DNA of 8,360 nucleotides, taken from the NCBI GenBank assembly GCA_024645065.1, contig JAHEGP010000135.1, positions 1-8,360 of the forward strand, written 5' to 3'. Both the position numbers and the translations under genes were made by a program. Below, piece by piece: positions 1 to 5,865 of this stretch; within the stretch, counting starts at the first letter, position 1, and every line of letters begins with the position of its first letter. The notes under the pieces were generated by a model. It made no database searches and had not been told where the DNA came from. It worked only from the letters and a program-made list of their open reading frames with translations. The DNA comes from Cellvibrionales bacterium. GTDB lineage: Bacteria; Pseudomonadota; Gammaproteobacteria; Pseudomonadales; JAHEGP01.

Positions 1-663
1 ATGGGTGCGCTGGCTAAACACCGTAAATTCGGAGTAATTTTGTAACTGGCGAAATATTTGCTGATGATAAAGGAATACCCGGCGCAACTTTTTCAGCTCG
101 GTTTTTTTGCCAATCAATTCAGCCAGTATATCGTCGTTGGTATCAACCATGATTTCGTCTTCCAGCTGCTCCAGACGTGGCTCAAGATCAAGCAGGAGCT
201 TCAGATAGCGGCCGCTGAGGGTTTTGCACAAGCGCAGAGCGATTCCCTCGACACCCAGCTGCAAGGGGCTGGAGTTAACGCTCAATTCCTGCTTCAGGGT
301 GGTTACGCTCATGGACGGGGCCGAATGGCGCGTGAGAAGAAACCGCGGACCAATAAAGAGCGCCAGCTGGATGGTCGAATATTGCAATTCGTCGACATCA
401 GCCGAGAGCCCTTTCAAAAGAATGAACGTGGTCTCATCGAATACCTCCAGCTTGGGCGGGTGACGCGCCCTGAAAGCGTCCTGCACCGCCAGTGGATGCA
501 ATCCGAATTCCTGTAAGATCGGCTGAATGTCGCGCTGCGGTAAACTCTCGTCCAGGTTGACCCAAATCAGATCGTTATCAGAGTCGCGCCATTGGCTTAT
601 CAATTCAGCGCCGCCACTACGGTAATCACCCCCGGAGGGCGTCCAGAGTATCGCCTCAATCAT
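1..663 (-). CDS. CorA-family divalent cation transporter, N-terminal part (cut by window edge)
   Basis: The frame is open for 221 codons with no stop and runs off the left edge. The protein begins MIEAILWTPSGG and contains WVNLDES near residue 34. It then shows the CorA soluble-domain pattern around residues 70-115: a hydrophobic FILLKGL strand, an acidic DVDELQ turn, QLALFIG and RFLLTRHS. After that comes a long charged helical stretch (LLLDLEPRLEQLEDEI..., KKTELKKLRR), as in the CorA stalk helix. CorA proteins form pentameric inner-membrane channels for Mg2+/Co2+; relatives such as ZntB move Zn2+. The two C-terminal membrane helices and the GMN selectivity motif would lie outside the window, so substrate cannot be judged. 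The start is supported by an AGGTAGGA ribosome-binding site at 667-674 on the minus strand. It lies 61 bp downstream of the racemase gene on the same strand and may share its transcript. Confidence 0.8.
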   Translation of the reverse strand, partial: MIEAILWTPSGGDYRSGGAELISQWRDSDNDLIWVNLDESLPQRDIQPILQEFGLHPLAVQDAFRARHPPKLEVFDETTFILLKGLSADVDELQYSTIQLALFIGPRFLLTRHSAPSMSVTTLKQELSVNSSPLQLGVEGIALRLCKTLSGRYLKLLLDLEPRLEQLEDEIMVDTNDDILAELIGKKTELKKLRRVFLYHQQIFRQLQNYSEFTVFSQRTH

Positions 664-724
664 TTTTCCTACCTGCTGTTAAGATTAAAATCGCCCGTAG
701 GGTACCGCCGGGAAGCCGTCGACA

Positions 725-1858
725 TCAATTGATCACCCCATCGCCCTGCAGGGCGCCGATTTCCTCGGCACTGAATCCCATAGTCGCCAACACCTCATCG
801 GTATCCTCTCCCGGGCCATGAGCGCCATGGCGCACCGAGGACGGGGTGCGACTGAAGCGTGGGGCGGGGGCCGGCTGCACGATATCGTCGACTTCGATAT
901 AGGTTTGACGAGCAACATTGTGGCCATAGCGCGGCGCTTCCTCAAGACTCAATACCGGCGCAAAGCAAACATCGGTACCCTCCAGCAGGGCACACCACTG
1001 ATCCCGGGTTTTGCCCTTGAACAACTCTCTGAACTTCTGTTTCATAACGGGCCACTGTTGCTGATCCATTTGTGCTGCAAACTCCTCCTGGTCCAACTCG
1101 CACAGTTCCAGCAGCAGGGCATGGAACTGGGGCTCGATAGAACCTATTGCCACGTATTTGCCGTCGGCGGTTTCGTAAGTATCGTAAAAATGTGCGCCAC
1201 CATCGAGGAAATTCACCCCGCGACGCTCGACATCCCAGCCCCCAGCCGCGTAAAACCCGTGTATCATCCACATTGACTGCGCCGTTCCATCGACCATTGC
1301 CGCATCGATTACCTGACCCGCTCCTGATCGCTGCCGCTCCAGCAAAGCCGCCAAAATGCCCTGCACCAATAACATGCCGCCACCGCCCATATCACCCACC
1401 AGGTTGAGGGGCACCACGGGCTTGCCGTCGGCTGTTCCAATGGCATGCAAGGCCCCGGTCAGGGCAATATAGTTGATATCGTGACCCGCCACTTTGGCGA
1501 GGGGGCCCTGCTGACCCCAACCGGTCATGCGGCCGTACACAAGCCCCGGGTTGAGCTCCAGGCACTCCTCGGGTCCCACCCCGAGTTTCTCTGTCACACC
1601 GGGTCGAAAGGGGTCTATCAGAACGTCGGCATGCTCTACCATGCGCAGCAGCACGGCTTTGCCGGCGTTACACTTGAGGTCGACAACCACCGATTTCTTA
1701 CCACGGAAGCTCAGGTCGCTGAGGGTTCTGGGGTCGGCGGCGCCGGCACGTTCAACCCGGATTACCTCGGCCCCCATATCCGCCAGGAGCATCCCGGCCA
1801 TGGGCGCCGGACCAATGCCGGCCAGTTCGATCACGGTTATCCCTGCCAGCGCACCCAT
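725..1858 (-). CDS. Alpha-methylacyl-CoA racemase (CaiB/BaiF family III CoA-transferase fold)
   Basis: Predicted 377-residue enzyme that would interconvert the (R) and (S) forms of 2-methylacyl-CoA thioesters, allowing beta-oxidation of branched fatty acids or sterol side chains in the cytosol. Numbered from the chosen start, it carries GHDINY with His126 and Asp127, Asp156 in LVGDMGGGG, and Glu242 in SIEPQF. These correspond almost residue for residue to the catalytic His126/Asp156 and supporting Asp127/Glu241 of the Mycobacterium tuberculosis racemase MCR. The N-terminal GITVIELAGIGPAP and MLLADMGAEVIRVER stretches are typical of the family. The frame is open 21 codons further upstream, but that extension (MTVRGKKCIFPRL...) does not look like the family. 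The start at 1858 has a GGGGAAAGGG ribosome-binding site at 1861-1870. Length matches known racemases (about 360-380). A related CoA-transferase is possible, but the conserved His/Asp set favours racemase. It is divergent from arsR and upstream of corA. Confidence 0.88.
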   Translation of the reverse strand: MGALAGITVIELAGIGPAPMAGMLLADMGAEVIRVERAGAADPRTLSDLSFRGKKSVVVDLKCNAGKAVLLRMVEHADVLIDPFRPGVTEKLGVGPEECLELNPGLVYGRMTGWGQQGPLAKVAGHDINYIALTGALHAIGTADGKPVVPLNLVGDMGGGGMLLVQGILAALLERQRSGAGQVIDAAMVDGTAQSMWMIHGFYAAGGWDVERRGVNFLDGGAHFYDTYETADGKYVAIGSIEPQFHALLLELCELDQEEFAAQMDQQQWPVMKQKFRELFKGKTRDQWCALLEGTDVCFAPVLSLEEAPRYGHNVARQTYIEVDDIVQPAPAPRFSRTPSSVRHGAHGPGEDTDEVLATMGFSAEEIGALQGDGVIN

Positions 1859-1860
1859 CG

Positions 1861-1870
1861 CCCTTTCCCC
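1861..1870 (-). promoter_or_regulatory. Ribosome-binding site that decides the racemase start
   Basis: On the minus strand this reads GGGGAAAGGG, just before the ATG at 1858-1856. It supports that codon over the in-frame ATG at 1921, whose extra 21 residues have no family resemblance. Confidence 0.5.
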
Positions 1871-1920
1871 AGCTCGCTCAAGAAGACGCGGGAATATGCA
1901 CTTTTTTCCCCTAACGGTCA

Positions 1921-1932
1921 AACCGGCCGGTT
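1921..1932. promoter_or_regulatory. Perfect 12-bp palindrome in the racemase leader
   Basis: AACCGGCCGGTT is exactly self-complementary. It lies 63 bp upstream of the racemase ATG and 33 bp outside the left ars palindrome. On the minus strand it falls just downstream of a possible -10 element (TTTATA at 1950-1955), where a repressor could block the racemase gene. A regulator for it is not identifiable here. A chance GC-rich palindrome cannot be excluded. Confidence 0.3.
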
Positions 1933-1964
1933 CGCAGGGTGTCCTGGCCTATAAATGCAGTTTT

Positions 1965-1984
1965 ATGTCGATAATTATTGACAT
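1965..1984. promoter_or_regulatory. ArsR operator, distal palindrome
   Basis: A 20-bp inverted repeat with outer arms ATGTC and GACAT, in which 9 of 10 base pairs match. Its right arm overlaps the -35 hexamer TTGACA (1978-1983) of the ars promoter. The position just upstream of an arsR gene, together with an identical-arm second palindrome 27 bp away, makes it a likely ArsR-binding site. Assignment is by context, not by a known consensus. Confidence 0.6.
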
Positions 1985-2005
1985 TTATTTCATGTCTATT
2001 ATTCT
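1978..2005 (+). promoter_or_regulatory. Sigma-70 promoter of the ars operon
   Basis: TTGACA at 1978-1983 is a perfect -35 box. TATTCT at 2000-2005 is a reasonable -10 box after a 16-bp spacer. The expected transcription start is near 2011-2013, that is, at or within a base or two of the arsR ATG at 2012. Both elements are covered by the two ATGTC...GACAT palindromes, as expected for ArsR repression. Confidence 0.6.
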
Positions 2006-2011
2006 GGACAT
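1992..2011. promoter_or_regulatory. ArsR operator, proximal palindrome
   Basis: A second 20-bp inverted repeat with the same outer arms (ATGTC, GACAT) and 7 of 10 pairs matching. It covers the proposed -10 box and ends at the base before the arsR ATG. The centre-to-centre distance to the distal palindrome is 27 bp. The four half-sites are spaced 15, 12 and 15 bp, so the middle two also form an inverted pair. This suggests two ArsR dimers bound in tandem. Confidence 0.55.
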
Positions 2012-2386
2012 ATGGAACTACAGCAAGCAATGATCATGTTCGACGCACTATCCCAGGAAACCCGCCTGCGAGCTTTCCGCTTGTTGGTCCAGGCCGGTTC
2101 CGAGGGGCTGGCTGCCGGGGTAATCAGCGAGCAGCTTCGCACGCCCCACAACACCCTGTCATTTCACCTGAATCAGCTGTCGAGTGCGGGCATCATTTCG
2201 TCGCGCAAACGGGGTCGCTCAGTGATTTACTCAGCCAATTTCGAGCTTACCCGCGATCTCATCGAATTCATGGTCAAGGATTGCTGCAGCGTCGCTTTTG
2301 CGAGTATTCGGGAAGACAGGAAAACCGGCTGCTCGATTATCGAGCTCACCAACTGCTGTGAACCTGAGGCCAAAACCGGCCATTGA
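2012..2386 (+). CDS. arsR: ArsR-family arsenite-responsive repressor
   Basis: Predicted 124-residue winged-helix repressor that leaves DNA when it binds As(III), first gene of the ars operon. The N-terminus (ALSQETRLRAFRLLVQAG, residues 12-29) is the classic ArsR opening. The helix-turn-helix lies near residues 33-62 (LAAGVISEQL...TLSFHLNQLSSAGII), followed by a wing SSRKRGRSVIYSA. It lacks the ELCVCDL metal site of E. coli ArsR. Instead it has a Cys pair at 91-92 (KDCCSV) and further Cys at 107, 115 and 116, like ArsR proteins that bind As(III) through C-terminal cysteines (for example Acidithiobacillus ferrooxidans). The start at 2012 fits the family N-terminus but has no Shine-Dalgarno sequence; it coincides with the predicted transcription start, suggesting a leaderless mRNA. 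ATGs at 2030 and 2036 are less likely starts. Two palindromes upstream are probable binding sites for its own product. Confidence 0.93.
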   Translation: MELQQAMIMFDALSQETRLRAFRLLVQAGSEGLAAGVISEQLRTPHNTLSFHLNQLSSAGIISSRKRGRSVIYSANFELTRDLIEFMVKDCCSVAFASIREDRKTGCSIIELTNCCEPEAKTGH

Positions 2387-2401
2387 TGCGAGGTACAGAC
2401 A

Positions 2402-2854
2402 ATGAAACGGATGCATATTCACGTGGGTGTAGAGAACCTGGAACAAAGTATCGATTTTTACAGCACGCTCTTCGGTGCCAAACCGGTAACAAGCAAAGCA
2501 GATTATGCCAAGTGGATGCTGGAAGACCCGCGAGTTAACTTCGCCATATCCACCCGCTGTGACAGCATCGGCGTCAACCACCTCGGCCTGCAGGTCGACG
2601 AGGAGCGCGAACTCGAGGTCTTGCGCGAAAGATTTGAATCGGCGCAGACGTCGGTATTCGATGAAGGTGAAACCGTTTGCTGCTATGCCCGCTCCGACAA
2701 GTCCTGGGTAGAGGATCCCTCCGGCATTGCCTGGGAGGTCTTCAGAACCATGGAAGAGATGCAGGTATTCTCCCGGCAATCCGCCGCTGCGAACGCTAGC
2801 AACGAAGTCGACCGGCTTGTAAGCGCTGAGCCGCGAGCAGGGTGTTGCCGCTAG
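2402..2854 (+). CDS. arsI: ArsI-type C-As lyase (vicinal oxygen chelate dioxygenase)
   Basis: Predicted 150-residue Fe(II)- and O2-dependent enzyme that breaks the carbon-arsenic bond of trivalent methyl- or aryl-arsenicals, giving arsenite. It has a glyoxalase/VOC fold. The N-terminal strand carries HIHVGV (His7 the likely metal ligand, His5 adjacent), then FYSTLFGA, DYAKWMLEDPRVNFAIS and NHLGLQVD (His60). TVCCYARSDKSWVEDPSG supplies the vicinal Cys93-Cys94 pair that binds the As(III) substrate in ArsI, and WEVF supplies Glu112, the third metal ligand. An extra GCC lies at the C-terminus, 147-149. The match over DYAKWML and CCYARSDKSW is specific to the ArsI/CadI group; CadI-type cadmium induction is the alternative. 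The ribosome-binding site GAGGT is at 2390-2394, 15 bp after arsR. The stop overlaps the arsC start by one base. The product arsenite would be exported by Acr3 encoded downstream. Confidence 0.88.
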   Translation: MKRMHIHVGVENLEQSIDFYSTLFGAKPVTSKADYAKWMLEDPRVNFAISTRCDSIGVNHLGLQVDEERELEVLRERFESAQTSVFDEGETVCCYARSDKSWVEDPSGIAWEVFRTMEEMQVFSRQSAAANASNEVDRLVSAEPRAGCCR

Positions 2855-3264
2855 TGACCAGGGTACTGGTTGTATGCACCGGTAACTCCTGTCGATCTGT
2901 AATGGCAGAGGCGCTGATCAACCAACTCGGTGGCGGGCAATATCGGGCAGACAGCGCGGGCAGCTCGCCGGCGGGGTACGTGCACCCCCTGGCTATCGAG
3001 ACGCTGCAGCGCCACGGCATCGCATCGGGTCGACCCCGGAGTAAGTCCTGGGACGAGTTTAAAGACCACAAGTTCGATCTGGTGATTACAGTGTGTGATC
3101 GGGTGGCCAGCGAAAAATGCCCGCTATTTTCTGGCGAGTCGACTGTTTTACATTGGAGCATCCCCGACCCTGCTGCCGCTGAGGGAGACGAGCAGCAGCG
3201 CAATCAGGCCTTCGACGCCGCATTCCGCTTGCTCCGGGGCCGGATAGAGAGTGAATTACTATGA
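2854..3264 (+). CDS. arsC: Arsenate reductase, low-molecular-weight phosphatase type
   Basis: Predicted 136-residue cytosolic enzyme reducing arsenate to arsenite. The active-site loop VCTGNSCRS contains the phosphatase signature CX5R: Cys8 as nucleophile, Arg14, with Cys13 inside. Cys81 and Cys89 in TVCDRVASEKCP correspond to the redox Cys pair that carries the disulfide in thioredoxin-coupled ArsC such as S. aureus pI258. Asp105 in SIPDPA is the likely general acid. ADSAGS near 32-37 is also typical. The preferred start is GTG at 2854, which shares its first base with the arsI stop (TAGTG) and gives the usual MTRVLVVCTGNSC N-terminus. GCAGGG lies 11 nt upstream at 2837-2842. An upstream GTG at 2842 would add MLPL and is possible. 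The ATGA overlap at the end couples it to acr3. It is unrelated to the glutaredoxin-type ArsC of E. coli. Confidence 0.92.
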   Translation: MTRVLVVCTGNSCRSVMAEALINQLGGGQYRADSAGSSPAGYVHPLAIETLQRHGIASGRPRSKSWDEFKDHKFDLVITVCDRVASEKCPLFSGESTVLHWSIPDPAAAEGDEQQRNQAFDAAFRLLRGRIESELL

Positions 3265-4310
3265 CCACTGATAGCACCGCCTCACCGATGGGATTGTTCG
3301 AGCGCTATTTGTCCATTTGGGTTGGCCTTTGCATCCTGGCAGGGGTGGGCCTGGGGGTTGCGCTGCCACAGCTGTTCGAGTCCATCGCGGCGCTCGAATA
3401 TGCCAGTGTCAATTTGGTGGTTGCGGTTTTTATCTGGATCATGATTTACCCGATGATGGTCAATGTCGACTTTTCATCGCTGCAGGACGTCGGCAAAAAA
3501 CCCAAGGGCCTGTGCATTACCCTGGTCGTGAACTGGCTGATCAAACCCTTCACCATGGCGGCGCTGGGCATCCTCTTCTTTGAGCATATCTTTGCCCCTC
3601 TTGTCGATCCACAAACCGCCAAGGAATATATCGCCGGCATGATACTGCTGGGCGTTGCTCCCTGCACCGCAATGGTATTCGTGTGGAGCCAGTTGGTGAG
3701 GGGCGACGCCAATTACACTCTGGTGCAGGTTTCAATCAATGACATCATCATGGTGTTTGCGTTTGCGCCGATCGCGGCCTTCCTGCTTGGCGTTACCGAC
3801 ATAATCGTTCCCTGGGAAACCCTGCTTTTGTCGGTTGTGCTCTATGTCGTCATCCCCCTCGCGGCGGGCTACCTGACACGCAGAATTCTGGACAAGCACG
3901 GCGAGCATGATCGCATCAGCGAGTTCACCGCCAGGGTCAAGCCGTTCTCGGTCATGGGGTTGCTGGCAACGGTGGTACTGCTGTTCGGGTTTCAGGCGCA
4001 AACGATTGTCGACAAGCCGATGGTGATCGTCCTGATCGCCATTCCATTGCTGATCCAGAGTTACGGGATCTTTGCCATAGCTTACGCCTGGGGATACCTC
4101 TGGAGGGTGCCCTTCGCCACCGCGGCGCCGGCGGCATTAATAGGCACTTCCAATTTTTTCGAGCTTGCAGTTGCCGTGGCGATCAGCCTGTTCGGCCTGG
4201 ATTCAGGGGCCGCACTGGCAACGGTGGTGGGCGTATTGGTTGAGGTGCCGGTAATGCTCTCACTGGTAGCCTTTGCCAATCGCACCCGAGCGCATTTTGC
4301 CGCAGCCTGA
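3261..4310 (+). CDS. acr3: Acr3 arsenite efflux permease
   Basis: Predicted 349-residue inner-membrane carrier of the BART superfamily, exporting arsenite using the proton gradient. About ten hydrophobic segments are visible, starting with residues 17-35 and 47-66. Family marks are YPMMVNVDFSSL (63-74), NWLIKPFTMA (91-100), GVAPCTAMVFVWSQL with the essential Cys135, IND (159-161), and SNFFELAVAVAI with Glu301. The cysteine and glutamate correspond to residues known to be needed for transport in studied Acr3 proteins. Length (about 350) is normal. The ATG lies in an ATGA overlap with the arsC stop, with GAGAG at 3247-3251 as ribosome-binding site, so translation is probably coupled. It is the last gene of the ars operon. 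There is no arsA or arsB nearby. Only 7 bp separate it from the convergent sqr gene and I see no terminator between them. Confidence 0.95.
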   Translation: MTTDSTASPMGLFERYLSIWVGLCILAGVGLGVALPQLFESIAALEYASVNLVVAVFIWIMIYPMMVNVDFSSLQDVGKKPKGLCITLVVNWLIKPFTMAALGILFFEHIFAPLVDPQTAKEYIAGMILLGVAPCTAMVFVWSQLVRGDANYTLVQVSINDIIMVFAFAPIAAFLLGVTDIIVPWETLLLSVVLYVVIPLAAGYLTRRILDKHGEHDRISEFTARVKPFSVMGLLATVVLLFGFQAQTIVDKPMVIVLIAIPLLIQSYGIFAIAYAWGYLWRVPFATAAPAALIGTSNFFELAVAVAISLFGLDSGAALATVVGVLVEVPVMLSLVAFANRTRAHFAAA

Positions 4311-4317
4311 CGAACCA

Positions 4318-5604
4318 TCACTTGCCGGTAATTTTGTTCTTTAATTTGGTGATACCCATCATGTTCATCACCGCCTTCTCGTAAAATGGCTCGGAGGTAC
4401 CCTTCACCATTTTGCGCAGGAAGTACTTCTCGAAACCGATTTTGGCAAAGTGCACCCACTTGCCCTCGCCAAACCAGCTAACGTTCCTCGGGGGAATCTG
4501 AGGCAGCGCCACAAAGGCTGCGCCGGTATCGCCGAAGTCCGCCAGGCACAGAGTATTCCAGGTCGCCTTGTGACTGGGTTCCTGGCCATCCATCAATTCA
4601 CGAATATTATGCGCGGTGGCGGTTACCATGGACTCGATCATATAACCGGTCTTGGGAGTTCCCACCGGCAACGGAGTCGCCTCGACCGGGGGAATCGCGA
4701 CACAAACTCCCACGCTGAACACATTCTTGTAAGCAGGATTGCGCTGGTATTCGTCGATAATGATAAACCCGCGGGGATTGGTGAGGCCCTCGATGCCATA
4801 AACGGCATCGACGCCCTTGAAAGCCGGGAGCATCATGCTGTGCTTGAACGGCAGCACATGGTCCTTCTTCGGCTCGCCATCATCGTTGTACTCGGTGACA
4901 TACATTTTGCCGTCTTCAATCTTGGTGGTCTTGGCATTGCAGATCCACTTGATATGCCGGTCGCGCATCACCGACTCCAGCATACCCTTGGAGTCACCCA
5001 CCCCACCCAGGCCGAGATGCCCGATGTAGGGCTCCGGTGTAACATAGGTCATGGGCACCCGGTCGCGGATCTTGCGCTTGCGCAGGTCGGTATCCATGAT
5101 CATTGCAAACTCATAAGCCGGGCCAAAACAGGATGCGCCCTGCACCGCACCCACCACCACCGGGCCGGGGTCGGCAACAAATTTGTCCCAGTTGATTTTG
5201 GCCTGCTCGGCGTGGGACACGTGGCACACCGATTGGGAATAACCATCGGGTCCAAGCCCCTCGACCTCATCAAAGGCCAGCTTGGGTCCCGTGGCTATCA
5301 CCAAAAAATCGTAATCCACCCGGGTGCCATCCAGGAGCTCAACCTGGTTGTCCTCGACATGCACCCTCTTGGCAGCCTGGGTGATGGCGCCAATGCCCTT
5401 GCGCGACAGCGGTGCGGTAATGTCAATCTCGATATCCTTGCGCTTGCGCCAGTCCACCGCCACCCAGGGATTGGACGGGACAAAGTGAAAGACCGGGGAA
5501 TCGCTGATGACCGTCACCTGGTCATTGGGGCGCGCCAGCGCCTTCATCTCGTAGGCCAGGGGCATACCGCCTATACCGGCGCCTAATATTACTATGTGAG
5601 CCAT
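4318..5604 (-). CDS. sqr: Sulfide:quinone oxidoreductase, type I
   Basis: Predicted 428-residue FAD protein that oxidises sulfide to polysulfide or sulfur and passes electrons to the quinone pool at the inner membrane. The N-terminus MAHIVILGAGIGG is the FAD dinucleotide fold, followed by FVPSNPWVAVDW (residues 42-53) and the second Rossmann segment near 148-165. Cys127 (SVCHVSH), Cys159 (GASCFGPAYE) and Cys353 (NTLCLADFGD) correspond to the three catalytic cysteines of Acidithiobacillus ferrooxidans SQR (128, 160, 356). His131 and His196 (YIGHLG) also match. The C-terminal stretch (WVHFAKIGFEKYFLRKM...MNMMGITKLK) is the amphipathic membrane-binding part. Two ATGs are close together: AGGAG at 5611-5615 directly abuts the ATG at 5610 but is ideally spaced 6 nt from the one at 5604, so 5604 is chosen. 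It converges on acr3 and diverges from the MFS gene. Confidence 0.92.
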   Translation of the reverse strand: MAHIVILGAGIGGMPLAYEMKALARPNDQVTVISDSPVFHFVPSNPWVAVDWRKRKDIEIDITAPLSRKGIGAITQAAKRVHVEDNQVELLDGTRVDYDFLVIATGPKLAFDEVEGLGPDGYSQSVCHVSHAEQAKINWDKFVADPGPVVVGAVQGASCFGPAYEFAMIMDTDLRKRKIRDRVPMTYVTPEPYIGHLGLGGVGDSKGMLESVMRDRHIKWICNAKTTKIEDGKMYVTEYNDDGEPKKDHVLPFKHSMMLPAFKGVDAVYGIEGLTNPRGFIIIDEYQRNPAYKNVFSVGVCVAIPPVEATPLPVGTPKTGYMIESMVTATAHNIRELMDGQEPSHKATWNTLCLADFGDTGAAFVALPQIPPRNVSWFGEGKWVHFAKIGFEKYFLRKMVKGTSEPFYEKAVMNMMGITKLKNKITGK

Positions 5605-5610
5605 GAGCAT

Positions 5611-5617
5611 CTCCTGC
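5611..5617 (-). promoter_or_regulatory. Ribosome-binding site deciding the sqr start
   Basis: It reads GCAGGAG on the minus strand. It is immediately next to the ATG at 5610-5608 (no spacing) and 6 nt before the ATG at 5604-5602, which favours the second ATG and the family-typical MAHIVILGAG N-terminus. Confidence 0.65.
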
Positions 5618-5711
5618 TGTTTTCAGTTTTACTGGACGGGGAGAGGCTACTGCCAACCCTTACCACCCGGGCATCCTATTTTGCATGGTTTGACGACGGA
5701 TTCATTGGCAT

Positions 5712-5737
5712 ATATCAAAGATATCTAATATTGATAT
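5712..5737. promoter_or_regulatory. AT-rich inverted repeat upstream of sqr
   Basis: Arms ATATCAA (5712-5718) and TTGATAT (5731-5737) enclose 12 bp that begin with the perfect palindrome AGATATCT (5719-5726). It lies about 110-130 bp upstream of the sqr ATG, in a region otherwise less AT-rich. It could be an operator for a sulfide-responsive or other regulator, or an AT-rich promoter element. No known consensus is claimed. Confidence 0.35.
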
Positions 5738-5752
5738 GGCGAAACTGAGAGC

Positions 5753-5783
5753 GTGTCCCGGTTGATGAATAGAACCGGAACAC
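5753..5783. promoter_or_regulatory. 11-bp-arm inverted repeat between sqr and MFS genes
   Basis: GTGTCCCGGTT (5753-5763) and AACCGGAACAC (5773-5783) are complementary except for one C/A pair, with a 9-nt loop. No T-tract follows on either strand, so a terminator is unlikely. A regulator-binding site or a hairpin in the leader of one divergent transcript fits better. Confidence 0.45.
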
Positions 5784-5817
5784 TGGTGAGTGGCCGGAAG
5801 AAGCTATATTGTGAAGC

Positions 5818-5834
5818 TGGCAATGTAACTGCCA
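5818..5834. promoter_or_regulatory. Short inverted repeat TGGCA-N7-TGCCA before the MFS gene
   Basis: Five-base arms separated by 7 bp, ending 31 bp upstream of the GTG start of the MFS gene. A -10-like TATATT lies just upstream at 5805-5810, without a convincing -35. The position is suitable for an operator controlling the exporter. The arms are short, so chance is a real alternative. Confidence 0.3.
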
Positions 5835-5865
5835 ACTAATTTGAGCTGACCCGGGGGTAGATCTT

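Noticed and set aside
58..516. Plus-strand frame of 152 codons at the left edge
   Set aside because: The opposite strand encodes a good CorA N-terminal domain open to the window edge. This frame is its shadow.
724..733. Palindrome ATCAATTGAT over the racemase stop codon
   Set aside because: It is short, AT-rich and lies within the coding end. No terminator structure or T-tract accompanies it.
1950..1955. Possible -10 element for the racemase on the minus strand (TTTATA)
   Set aside because: No -35 box lies at an acceptable distance (the TCGACA nearby is only about 11-12 bp away), so it is not listed as a promoter.
2231..2779. Minus-strand frame of 182 codons across arsR and arsI
   Set aside because: It is antisense to two conserved genes with catalytic motifs and has no family resemblance.
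4311..4317. Bidirectional terminator between acr3 and sqr
   Set aside because: The 7-bp gap and the adjoining coding ends show no stable hairpin with a T-tract.
4450..5586. Long open frame (378 codons) on the plus strand opposite sqr
   Set aside because: It is fully antisense to a clearly conserved SQR. Its product is rich in His/Gly/Arg with no recognisable fold, as expected from a shadow frame.
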